Source: CAWFFV01 sp963814985
GTDB taxonomy: Bacteria > Chloroflexota > Ktedonobacteria > Ktedonobacterales > Ktedonobacteraceae
Direction: 5' to 3'
DNA length: 42,418 nt
Assembly: GCA_963814985.1 (NCBI GenBank)
Contig: CAWFFV010000019.1
Coordinates: 1-42,418 of the forward strand
In this document: in pieces, positions 29,043-38,239 of the stretch
Position numbering within the stretch: position 1 is the first letter of the stretch
Layout of the letters: every line of letters begins with the position of its first letter
The notes under the pieces: model-generated
What the model saw: the letters and a program-made list of their open reading frames with translations, nothing else
Databases searched by the model: none
What the model was told of the DNA's origin: nothing
Translations under genes and position numbers: made by a program

Positions 29043-29071
29043 TTGACGACTTTTATGCTTCTTGTTATACT
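29043..29071 (+). promoter_or_regulatory. promoter of the kinase-TPR gene
   Basis: -35 TTGACG (29043-29048), a 17-bp spacer and an extended -10 TGTTATACT with the hexamer at 29066-29071. It lies 60 bp ahead of the ATG at 29131, which has GAGGG as ribosome site. Confidence 0.7.
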
Positions 29072-29130
29072 CACAACGCTACCTGTGCTATTATCACAGA
29101 GAAAAGAAACAAACTTTAGAGGGAAATCCC

Positions 29131-31109
29131 ATGCAAGGTGAAGATAAATACATCGGTAAACAGATCGGCAACTATAAGATTACAGAGGCTCTTAATAGCG
29201 GGACCTTTGGCCGTGTTTATTGAGGAGTCCACCTCTTTCTCTCAAATCGTATCGTGGCCATTAAGCTATTACATATGACCTATCTGGGATCGACTCAAGA
29301 ACGCGAGAGTTTTCTGCAAGAGGCACAATTTCTGGAAATGCTGAAGCATCAGTATATTCTTCCAATTTATGACGTAGGTATTGATGATGAAGGCTTTCCG
29401 TACCTGGTTGCTGAGTTTGCCTCCAATGGTTCACTTCGTGATGTGATTTGGCGTTATCACCCCAAGATGGTGCCCTTAAACGAAACCTTGTCTATGCTTA
29501 ACCAGGTAGGGCAGGCTTTGGAATATATCCATGAGCAGAACATTGTGCACCGAGACCTCAAACCTGAGAATATTCTGTTTAATGCCAGGGGTGAGGCACT
29601 TATTGCTGATTTCGGGATAGCAGTCTTTTTAGAAACAACGAAAACTAAATATGTCAATGTAATTGGCTCTCCAATGTATATGGCTCCGGAGCAATTTGAA
29701 GGAATGGCCAGCAGAAGAAGTGATCAATATTCTTTAGCCTGTATTGCCTATGAGCTTTTGACCGGACTTCCCCCCTTTGTGGCAAACCATGCGCTGGCTA
29801 TAGGGATGAAGCATAAAACCGAGCCACCACGTCCTCCCACACATGTTGATCCCACTATACCGACCCATGTTGAACTTGCCATTCTCAAGGCGTTAGCGAA
29901 GGATCGTGAAGAGCGCTTCCCTGACATCACCTCATTTCTGGCAGCACTCAACGCAACGCCGACGGGTCCTCTTTGTAAAACCAAAGAGCAATGGATGGAG
30001 GAAGGGAATTGCTTATTCGATGCGCAACGTTACTCTGATGCTGCTACAGCTTTTGAGCATGCTACTCGTCTGGATGCTAACTTCGCTGATGCCTATGAGG
30101 GCCAGGGGAGTGCTCTCTATAACATAGGACGCAACAAAGAAGCCCTGATTGCCTATGAACTCGCGATCAAACTGGACCCTACCTATATCTCTGCTTATTG
30201 TGGAAAAGGGAATATCCTGTGTGATCTAAAACAGTATGACGAAGCTCTTAAGATCTATCAGTTGGCAATCAACCTGGACTCCAACTTTGTGGATGCCCAT
30301 GTGGGGAAAGGGAATGCCTTCTATTACCTGGGACGTCTGGCTGATGCCATCGTTGCTTATGAGCAAGCTATCCGGCTAGATCCTCAATGTGTACCGGCCT
30401 ATGACGGGAAGGCCCTGACCTTGCGGCAACTTAAGCGCTACCAGGAAGCTCTGATATGTTATGAGCGATCTATCCAGCTTGATCCCAGTAATCCCTCTGC
30501 CTATGCCGGAAGAGCGCGGACACTCTACCGCCTGAAGCGCTACGAAGAAGCTCGTGAAAAATTCGAGCAAGCTATCAAACTTGCTCCTGATGTTTCTCAG
30601 AACCATGAATACTATGCCGATGTTCTCTACTACCTGGAAAGGTATGATGAGTCACTACTTTCTTATGAGCGAGCTATCAAACTCGATCCTCAATCGGCTG
30701 GCGCTCATGATGGCAAAAAGGGTGGGCTTTGTGGCAGCTCAAGCGTCCACAAGATGCGTTAGGACCATACGAACGGGCCGTTCAACTTGATCCTCAATTT
30801 GCCTCCCCTTATAACGGTATGGGTCGTGTCCTCTATGATCTCAAGCGCTATAAAGAAGCCCTTGTTGCTTATGAGCGGGCCATTCAATTTAATCCGCAGT
30901 TGGCTTCTGCTCATAATGGTAAAGGCAACGTTCTCTATGATTTCAAGCACTATGAAGAGGCTCTAGCCGCTTACAAACAGGCAAGCCAGCTACAACCGAA
31001 TGAAGGGGCCTTTCACTTCAATCAAGGTGACGCTTTAAAACAACTTGGGCGGGTAAAGGAAGCTCAGAAGGAGTATGAGATAGCAAAGCAACTGGGCTAT
31101 GAGGGATAA
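29131..31109 (+). pseudogene. Ser/Thr kinase-TPR gene, in-frame stop and one frameshift
   Basis: Would encode about 659 residues. MQGEDKYIGKQIGNYKITEA leads into the glycine loop SGTFGRVY, followed directly by TGA at 29221-29223 (codon 31; relatives usually have Arg or Lys there, and CGA to TGA is one change). The kinase continues with Lys45 in VAIKLL, HRDLKPEN with Asp142, DFG Asp160 and GSPMYMAPEQ. From about residue 283 there are about eleven TPRs. A shift in an A5 run at 30715-30719 moves the last three or so repeats to another frame. Translation could restart inside, near 29254, but that would lose the glycine loop. The last codons touch the next gene. Real decay and sequence error are both possible. 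Confidence 0.8.
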
Positions 31110-31116
31110 GGGATGC

Positions 31117-31956
31117 ATGATGGGACAATTCTCTCTCTCCGCACGCACTATTCAGCGTTTTAAGCGTATACAAGCATTGCTTGATCAACTGCATCCTGAA
31201 GCGGCACCTCAGGCTCTTGTCGTTCCGGGTTCGCCTCAGCCTCATGATGGGATCATTGTCTTTCCGGGTTCGTTCAATCCGCTGACCTGTGCTCACCTTG
31301 CACTGTTGAAACAGGCCCGACGTTGTGCTCCTTTGTATAAATCCATGTACTTGTATGCTGCAATAAGCAGGCATACGGTGGATAAAGAAAGGGTGGAGCG
31401 GCCAGTGCTGCTGGATCGTATTATGTTGCTTGATAAGGTGTTGCATCGGCGCTTACCACGCGCTGGAATTATGCTCTTCAATCGCGGACTATATGTGGAG
31501 CAGGCGCAGGCCATCCGCTCATCATTCCCAAAAGTAAAGCGTATCTTCTTTTTGCTCGGTTTTGACAAAATTGTGCAGATACTCGATCCTCGCTACTATG
31601 ACGATCGTGATGCGGCACTCTCTGCACTCTTCGCGCAGGCGGAATTACTGGTTGCACCCAGAGGACATGCGGGCAAGAATGATTTAGCGGAACTGTTGCA
31701 GCTACCACAAAATGAACGTTTTGCCCGGTATATCCATGCGCTTCCCTTTAGCACTCTCTATCGTGATATTTCTTCTACCTCCATTCGTCAGGGAAGGAGC
31801 CAATCTGTCCATGATACGCCACAGGAAGTACGACAGTTTATGCGTGAGACGCGTGCTTATACTCCGCCATTGCACTTGAGAGATGGTTCTGAGATCGATT
31901 ACGATGGAGAGCGTGTGAAAGCCCTTGAAGCAGCTCTGCGAGAGAAGCCTCACTAG
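31117..31956 (+). CDS. NadD/POF1-like nucleotidyltransferase
   Basis: A 279-residue protein of the cytidylyltransferase-like Rossmann fold. The ATP-binding signature reads IVFPGSFNPLTCAHLALLK (T-x-A-H in place of H-x-G-H), and the C-terminal motif is DISSTSIRQG, equivalent to ISST-x-x-R. The middle pattern FLLGFDKIVQILDPRYYDDR resembles fungal POF1 and NMN adenylyltransferase relatives more than classic NadD, and the protein is longer than NadD (about 200). It may form a dinucleotide such as NAD from a mononucleotide and ATP; the substrate is not certain. It starts a few bases after the kinase-TPR stop, so it is probably co-transcribed. The frame is also open from 31099. Confidence 0.75.
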   Translation: MMGQFSLSARTIQRFKRIQALLDQLHPEAAPQALVVPGSPQPHDGIIVFPGSFNPLTCAHLALLKQARRCAPLYKSMYLYAAISRHTVDKERVERPVLLDRIMLLDKVLHRRLPRAGIMLFNRGLYVEQAQAIRSSFPKVKRIFFLLGFDKIVQILDPRYYDDRDAALSALFAQAELLVAPRGHAGKNDLAELLQLPQNERFARYIHALPFSTLYRDISSTSIRQGRSQSVHDTPQEVRQFMRETRAYTPPLHLRDGSEIDYDGERVKALEAALREKPH

Positions 31957-32635
31957 GAACGAGAGAGGCGGAAAGTAAATTTGTTGGCACCAATTTGTAC
32001 CACATCGCCTTCCTGAAGAATACAGTGTGTGGTAATTTGCCCATTGACGAATGTCCCTGTTGCAGAATGATTATCGATGAGTTCATATGTACCATCGGGC
32101 AATTCGCGAATGGTGGTATGATGTCGGCTTACGGCCAGATCTTCCAAAAGATGTCGCAGTTACGACTGCGCCCAATGGACATCTCTGACAAAAGTTCAAT
32201 ACTACGAATATTGCTACGTGCCCCATTCAGATCCAGGCGTGCAATAACACTGGCCGTAGGATCAACAGTTTTGCCAATATGCAGTTCGCGGCCCCTGGAT
32301 GTGGGAAGTTGAAATGGTCTGGTTCCCTCGTTGGTAAAGAAGGTCAGGTGGGTATCACCAAAAAGAAGCTGGTCACCATTATTGAGCAACTGCTCTTTGA
32401 CAGGGCTTCCGTTCACAAAGCTATCGCCACTACCATGATCATCACGTAAGAGGTAGCCCATGTCAGATCGGAGAATGCGGGCTTGCTTACGGTGAACAGT
32501 AATGTCCTCTAAGAAGATGTCACAGTCGCGGCTCCGACCAAGTGTGGTACACTCTTTGCACAGCTCGACACGCTTGCCAGGCAGAGTCCCTTTCTGGATG
32601 ACAAGGTATGCTCCCAATGTATTGTCTTGTGTCAT
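31953..32635 (-). pseudogene. double FHA-domain protein, one frameshift
   Basis: About 227 residues with two forkhead-associated domains. The first has LGRSRDCDIFLEDITVHRKQ and GSGDSFVNGSPV; the second has IGRSRNCDIF, then after a one-base shift EDLAVSRHHTTIRELPDGTY and ATGTFVNGQ. The key Arg, Ser, His and Asn that bind phosphothreonine are present in both. The shift lies in an A4 run at 32146-32149 (T4 on the coding strand); one more T restores FLEDLAV, matching the first repeat. FHA domains read Thr-phosphorylated partners, so with four kinase-like genes nearby this is a natural downstream reader. It overlaps the 3' end of the nucleotidyltransferase by 4 bp. Confidence 0.85.
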
Positions 32636-32822
32636 GAGGCTCCCACTCTACTTGATGTCTCTTACTTGCTCAGGTGAATTATCTACGGGATGATGTTACA
32701 CCCTGTAGGACTGAGTATAACGAATAGGGTTGGACAGTGTCAAGGTGGATGTATCTCGTTGTAGCGTTGTATGATACACAGTGCCTTCTGTTTGAAGATG
32801 AATGAAAAGGAGTATTTCGTCC

Positions 32823-34596
32823 ATGGCTATGCAAATGGGTCAACAAATCACTATCGATTTCAACGTTCCTGCAAAAATGCGCGACGGTGTGACACTCTAT
32901 GCCAATATCTATAGACCAATGGGTGAAGGTCAATGGCCTGTCCTGCTCACACGTCTACCCTATGGCAAGGATTTCTCTATTGGTAGTTCTGTGTTGGATG
33001 CTGCCCAGGTAGCACGCCAGGGATATGTCGTGATTGTGCAAGATACACGTGGCCGTTTTGCTTCTGAGGGAGAATGGGACCCTATGCGCAATGAAGCGCT
33101 TGATGGCGTTGATACCATCGAGTGGGCAGCCCAACTCCCCTATAGCAATGGCAGCATTGGCATGTATGGGGCCTCCTATTTTGGCTTTACTCAGTGGGCA
33201 GCAGCGGTTCATCAGCCACCCGCACTCAAAGCTATGATTCCTTTCATTACCTGGAACGATCCCTTGAATGGTGTCTTGTTCCGGGGTGGCGCATTTGAAT
33301 TGGGTAATTCGGCAAGTTGGCAATTGTCGTCGATAGGGCTTGGTGTGCTGGTGCGCCGTCATCGTGGTGATTTCTGATCCTCGCAACCTTGGGCGCGCTA
33401 TTTACATGCTGGCAAAAGAGATGGATGCTCTGAAGACGCAGGGTTACTGGTCGTTACCTCTCAAAGAGTTTGAGCCACTCAAGCGTAACGATATAGCTCC
33501 CTCCTTTTTTGAAGTCTTTGAGTGGCCAATGGATCGCGAGCATGTTGAGCCGCTGACCATTCTGGACAAGCATAAACATGTAACAGTCCCCACATTCAAT
33601 ATTGGTGGGTGGTACGATGTTTTCCTGAAGGATACTATCGAGAATTTCAGGATTATGCGAACGGAAGGAAGCACGCCAGAGGCTCGTCAAAGCAAGCTGC
33701 TGATTGGGCCATGGGTCCATGGTGGAATGACCAATCCTATTGGCGAGGTGGACTTTGGTTTTGGGTCGAATGCGGCCTTCATTGATTTGCAGATCGATTT
33801 TGTAAGTTTACAGGTGCGCTGGTTTAATCACTTCTTAAAAGGGATCGATACAGGAATGTTGAACGAGGCACCCATTAAGATTTTTGTTATGGGGGCGAAT
33901 GTTTGGCGTAATGAACAAGAGTGGCCTCTTGCCCGTGCTGTTGAGACTCGCTACTATCTGCATAGTAGTGGATATGCCAATACCCTCAATGGTGATGGTT
34001 CCCTCAGTGTGGACCGGCCCATAGCAGACCCTTTTGACCATTATATCTATGACCCTGCTCATCCGGTGATCACGCGTGGTGGTGCATTACTGGTGAATCC
34101 AGCATTGAGCGCAGGCCCCTATGACCAGCGTTTGACTGAGAATCGTGAGGATGTGCTGGTATATACGACCCCGGTGTTGGAGGAGGATGTTGAAGTGACC
34201 GGTCCTATCTCTGTTCACCTGTGGGCGGCTTCAAGTGCTCCGGATACCGATTTTGTGGCGCGTCTCGTCGATGTCTATCCTGATGGCTATGCTCAGAATC
34301 TAACCGACGGTATTATTCGTGCCCGTTACCGTAATTTTGCGCAGGGTGAAGCCCCCTCGTTGATCGAGTCAGGCATTGCCTACGAGTATGAAATTGATCT
34401 ATGGGCGACCAGCAATGTCTTTAAGAAAGGCCATCGTATCCGTCTGGATGTGACCAGCAGTTGTTTCCCTCGCTGGGATCGTAATCCCAATACGGGGCAT
34501 GATTTTGGCGTTGATAGCGAGCTAGCAATTGCACACCAGACAATTTTACATGACGCCGAGCACCCATCATATGTGTTGCTGCCAATTGTCTTGTAG
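32823..34596 (+). pseudogene. CocE/NonD (X-Pro dipeptidyl-peptidase S15) hydrolase, one frameshift
   Basis: About 590 residues when an extra T in the T3 run at 33371-33373 is removed, which rejoins RRHRGD to SDPRNLGRAIY. The N-terminal alpha/beta hydrolase has IYRPMGEGQWPVLLTRLPYG, VIVQDTRGRFASEGEWDP and the nucleophile elbow MYGASYFGFTQ (Ser118). The C-terminal jelly-roll domain has APDTDFVARLVDVYPDGYAQ and IRLDVTSSCFPRWDRNPNTG. Members hydrolyse esters or acyl-peptide bonds (cocaine esterase, X-prolyl peptidases, acylases); the substrate is unknown. No signal peptide is seen. Start 32823 follows AAAAGGAG. Confidence 0.85.
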
Positions 34597-34603
34597 GGGC
34601 GCG

Positions 34604-34649
34604 GTTTACAAGCTCGTGATTGCATTAACGGTATAACGGGCTTGTAAAC
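34604..34649. terminator. inverted repeat between convergent genes
   Basis: Arms 34604-34617 and 34636-34649 (GTTTACAAGC with GCTTGTAAAC plus three more pairs after one mismatch) enclose an 18-nt loop. It lies 8 bp after the hydrolase stop and ahead of the convergent kinase gene end at 34710. It has no T run, so a terminator role is tentative. Confidence 0.45.
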
Positions 34650-34709
34650 TGCACACTTACGCCTTCAGGATCAACGTTCGGGGTGATCCATTCAGATCTG
34701 GTGATTTCA

Positions 34710-36098
34710 TCAGATCTGGAGCCAGTGGATATATCCCGAAAATAAGAGGGTGAATATCAAGCCGAGAGTCAGTAGCAAGAAGAAAATCAAGCCAACGATC
34801 AGTATTCCAAGGGTGAATGGCTGTTGAAGCGAAGGTGCAGACAGGAATTTATTGATATTCGTTGCCATAAAGGAAGAAATAGAGATATGATGGTATACAT
34901 CAGTACCATTTCTAGCTTGTGGCGATGATATCCGTTTGTGTATTTTGAGTTCCCCCAAAGTGGCTACTTGCGCAGCAACAGTCGAGAGAGATGGCATTGG
35001 TCCAGGGCTGCGCGTGAGTAGTGTAGCCTGACCGAAAAGTGGCAGAGGAAATGTCGTTGCTTCACGTTGTTTGTTCACCGTAAAAGTTCTTGTCGGCTTG
35101 ATGGTTTCATGCCCGGTGCTACGAATATATCCGTGCTGTGAACGTATGATCTTTTTGAGCGCGGCATCATAGGCTTGCGCGAATGCCAGGATATTGGAGT
35201 GACGTTGTTCAGGCCTCTTCGCCAGGGCACGTAAAAACACTTCATCTAAATCTGGTGGCAAGGATGGGTTATAGACACTGGGAGGTGGAGGAGGCGTGTT
35301 ATGATGATGATGGAGTAACTGAGCTGCATTTCCTTCAAAGACAGCACGCCCGGTCATCAACTGATACATCATGACTGCAAGCGCGTATTGATCGGCTGCT
35401 GGTCCCACATGAACAGAAATAGCCGATGAGGGATCATCGAATTGCTCAGGAGCCATATAGAGTGGTGTGCCCACAGAACGATGCATCGAACGTCCGGCCC
35501 GGTAAAAGGTAGCCAACCCGAAATCTGCCAGTAAAAGAACTGGTCGCCCATGTGGAAAAATGGCGGCAAGAGAGGTATCTGCTCCCCCTTTGGGCGATCC
35601 ACGCTCAAGGCGAATCAGAAAATTAGTTGGCTTGATGTCGCGGTGGATGATACCATGATCATGTGCATACTGGAGTGCTGTGGCTGCTTGCATCAGATAG
35701 TAGTTTGCCTCTTCAGCGCCGATGGGCCAACCAAAACCAAACTGTTGTGTACGGCGTTGTAACCAATTCCAGAGTGACCCTTCTGAAAGATAGGGCATGA
35801 CTAGATAAGTGATCGGTGCTCCACCGGACTCGATGGTTTCTTCTCCGAAATGGTAGAGCGGTAAAATATGTTCATGTTCCAATTCGGCAACGGCACGAGC
35901 TTCGCGCTCGAAACGATGTGCGGCTTGTTGGCCCTCAGGAGTGTTAGGAATAGCACGTAAATCACCGCACACAACTTTAATAGCAACTTTCCGTCCTATA
36001 CGTGCATGTTGAGCCAGATAGATATCACCCATACCACCACTTTCGATGAGTCGTAGAAGACGATACCCACCGAGAGTTTTCCCCACCAACGTATTCAT
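34710..36098 (-). CDS. membrane-anchored Ser/Thr protein kinase
   Basis: A 462-residue Hanks-type kinase. Glycine loop IESGGMGDIYLA, Lys41 in KVAIKVV, catalytic IIHRDIKPTN with Asp154, ADFGLATF with Asp192, and activation segment GTPLYMAPEQ are intact. After the kinase domain (to about residue 315) comes a Thr/Pro-rich linker, then one hydrophobic helix close to the C-terminus (about 425-452) ending in HWLQI. The catalytic part faces the cytosol with almost no outer domain, so it lacks an evident external sensor. The start at Met 36098 (MNTLVGKTLGGYRLL) has AAGGA upstream; the frame is open to 36140. It stands alone on the minus strand. Confidence 0.92.
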   Translation of the reverse strand: MNTLVGKTLGGYRLLRLIESGGMGDIYLAQHARIGRKVAIKVVCGDLRAIPNTPEGQQAAHRFEREARAVAELEHEHILPLYHFGEETIESGGAPITYLVMPYLSEGSLWNWLQRRTQQFGFGWPIGAEEANYYLMQAATALQYAHDHGIIHRDIKPTNFLIRLERGSPKGGADTSLAAIFPHGRPVLLLADFGLATFYRAGRSMHRSVGTPLYMAPEQFDDPSSAISVHVGPAADQYALAVMMYQLMTGRAVFEGNAAQLLHHHHNTPPPPPSVYNPSLPPDLDEVFLRALAKRPEQRHSNILAFAQAYDAALKKIIRSQHGYIRSTGHETIKPTRTFTVNKQREATTFPLPLFGQATLLTRSPGPMPSLSTVAAQVATLGELKIHKRISSPQARNGTDVYHHISISSFMATNINKFLSAPSLQQPFTLGILIVGLIFFLLLTLGLIFTLLFSGYIHWLQI

Positions 36099-36255
36099 CT
36101 CATATATCCTTCGTAACAAAAGGCCGGAGTGTAACGACAAAAAGATACCCTTAACCTCTCTCTGATACTTTTTGATACACTGTCTAAAGATAGTATACAG
36201 TGGACAGATAAAAGGTCTGGAAGGGATAAGACAAACGTGCTACCGTCATAAATTG

Positions 36256-36402
36256 CTATCCGAGTTGACGTAATGCATCGTAAGTCGCAGGAGCAGCATC
36301 GGGACGTGTCTCAACGATATGCCGAAGCAAAGAAATCGCTTCAATATCGCGATACTGACTATACTTTGTTAACAGGAAAACATAATCCCCCAAAAGATAG
36401 GC
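36256..36402 (-). pseudogene. 3' end of an unknown gene next to the integrase
   Basis: A 48-codon open stretch encodes AYLLGDYVFLLTKYSQYRDI then EAISLLRHIVETRPDAAPAT and YDALRQLG, ending in TAG at 36256-36258. The helical, amphipathic composition is that of a real protein tail. The frame is closed upstream by TAG at 36403-36405. It lies just beyond the integrase gene, so it may be the stump of a host gene split by the element. The family is not recognised. The rest of 36099-36595 shows no other gene. Confidence 0.4.
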
Positions 36403-36595
36403 CTATTGTACCGTTCTCTACCGGTGGTGGTCAAGGGTGCTGTGACATAACTCCATTCTCTGTCTGTTTGTTGATGACATCCATCTCTTTTTTTTCAAGA
36501 ATTTTCCCAGGTTCGTGCCGCTTCTCTCCTAGCTTCAGCGGTTTCCCTTCCTGCTAAAGCCAGCCATTGACAGCTATTTTGACAGCAAAAGTGCT

Positions 36596-37738
36596 TCACA
36601 ACGGCTTCTGAAAGAGATTCTCAAGTTTCTCGACAACATCCTTTTGCATCGATGGGATGACATGGGCATAGATGTACATCGTCGTCTCAATACGGCTGTG
36701 TCCCAGGATTTCCTGAACCATTTTGGGATTAACTCCCATACTGAGTAGGAGGGTAGCCGCACTATGTCGAAGATCATGTAAATGCATCGGTGGGAGTCCA
36801 GCTTCTTCAAGCAACGTATAGAACATCCTACGAACGCTATTAGGATGCAAGAAACCGCCATATCTGTTACAAAACACTAAGCCGCGATCTTGCCACTTTG
36901 CTCCAGCCTTCAAACGAGTTCTTCCAGGTGCATGCGATGCTCTTTTAAGAGTTCAAGCACAAAGGGAGGAAGCAAAATCTTCCGGTTGCTTGTCTCTGTC
37001 TTGGGTTCCCCTTCAACATATTTGTATTTTGGTAGATAGTTGAGTGTACTGTGAATGGACATGATCCCGTCATCAAAGTTAATATCACTCCATCGAAGAC
37101 TTGTCATCTCTCCATGTCGTAACGCTGCTGTCACTGCCAGAGCTAAAAGAGCTTCGAGCTTTTGTCCCCGCACCACTGCTAATAGATGTTGTGCTTGTTC
37201 TGGCGTCAACGGCTGCACCTTCCGATGCACTTCTTTGGGAAGTGAGACATCTTTACATGGGTTATGTGTGATGAGTTTCCACCGCACTGCATTGCTCAAG
37301 GCCTTATGCAGAAACCCATGAAATCTGGTGAATGGAGCTAGAAGAATAGCTCTCTTTGAGCTTGCTGGTATAAAAAGACTGGATTTTTTGCGCTGTCAGC
37401 TTGTGAAGTGGGATTTGTCCGAGTGCTGGGAGAATATGCTTGTCGAGAACTATTTGATATCTCACAATGCTGCTCAGGCGAAGAGTGGGCTTGTGCACCT
37501 CTTCAAACCACTGGGTCAGGTAAGTCTTGAGTGTCTGTTTCGGTCCAGTCGCCAGGATACCTTGTTTTTGTTCATACTGTGCTTGCTTGAGCTTCTCTAT
37601 AGCTTCCTTTTGCGTCCTGGCATAGAATGACTTCCTCCCCCCATCTTCCAGGACGAGGACGGCAACCCATCGCCCGTCCTTCCGCTGATAAATGGACCCT
37701 TCGCCATGCCCACGTCGTTTTGCTTTTGTCATCTTCAT
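36596..37738 (-). pseudogene. tyrosine site-specific integrase, two frameshifts
   Basis: A phage/ICE-type integrase of about 380 residues in three frames. The N-terminus has an arm-binding domain (GEGSIYQRKDGRWVAVLVLE) and SAM-like core-binding domain (TLKTYLTQWFEEVHKPTLR). The catalytic domain supplies Arg in ALRHGEMTSLRW, HDLRHSAATLLLSMG, GHSRIETTMYIYAHV with the nucleophile Tyr. Shifts fall in the A3 runs at 37321-37323 and 36912-36914. It should integrate and excise the element extending to higher coordinates. An excisionase-like gene lies upstream. All catalytic residues are present, so the gene may be functional if the shifts are sequencing errors. Confidence 0.85.
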
Positions 37739-37901
37739 ACTCCTTGAAACTTATTGAAACTTAAAGGCACAGAAAAACACTACGATGAGCGAGAAAGCCT
37801 CTATGTGGTGGGAAAGATGAAATTAATGATCTCTCTTCACACAAGGGCTTTCCTGGTCATTTTATGAATATGTCATGTGCATATACTCTCGTCCGGTTGT
37901 A

Positions 37902-38123
37902 CTATGATGCCTGTTCACGTTGTTTGATCCACTGTTGAAGAGACACGACAGAGACTCGTTTGACTCCGTCCAGGTCCACCGTTGGTAAACCAGCCCTGTT
38001 AATGAGTCCATACACCTTGGTACGACCTACACTCAACATCTTAGCAACCTCTGGGATCGTCAGGAGTTGAGTCTGTACGAATGATTGCGCAGCAGTGGCA
38101 GTTGGGACTTGACGTTTTCTCAT
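37902..38123 (-). CDS. excisionase-like helix-turn-helix protein
   Basis: A 73-residue DNA-binding protein with a MerR/Xis-type winged HTH: LLTIPEVAKMLSVGRTKVYG, LINRAGLPTVDLDGVKRVSV then LQQWIKQRE. This is the HTH_17/excisionase pattern seen beside integrases of many elements, where such proteins steer excision or regulate the integrase gene. It lies about 160 bp upstream of the integrase and directly downstream of three iteron-like repeats at 38144-38193, which it may bind. Confidence 0.85.
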   Translation of the reverse strand: MRKRQVPTATAAQSFVQTQLLTIPEVAKMLSVGRTKVYGLINRAGLPTVDLDGVKRVSVVSLQQWIKQREQAS

Positions 38124-38143
38124 CGTTCGGTCACCTCTTTCTC

Positions 38144-38193
38144 AAATGTGGAGAAAAGTCCTGAAAATGTGGACAATTTCGCAAAAATGTGTA
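38144..38193. repeat. three iteron-like direct repeats
   Basis: AAATGTGGA at 38144-38152 and 38165-38173, and AAATGTGTA at 38185-38193, are spaced 21 and 20 bp apart, two helical turns, so all face the same side of the DNA. They lie just upstream of the excisionase-like gene. They could be excisionase sites, an int-xis operator or replication iterons. Confidence 0.6.
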
Positions 38194-38239
38194 GAACTCG
38201 ACTGCAAACGCCCTCGAAAGAGCACTTCCTACTTTGCAC

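Noticed and set aside
29221..29223. TGA as selenocysteine
   Set aside because: The position follows the glycine loop, where family members vary, and is not a redox site; no downstream SECIS-like hairpin is evident.
36273..36557. Plus-strand 94-codon frame
   Set aside because: No ribosome site, no family pattern, and it overlaps a more protein-like fragment on the other strand.
38144..38193. CRISPR array
   Set aside because: Repeats are only 9 bp with 11-12-bp spacers and just three units; no cas genes are nearby.
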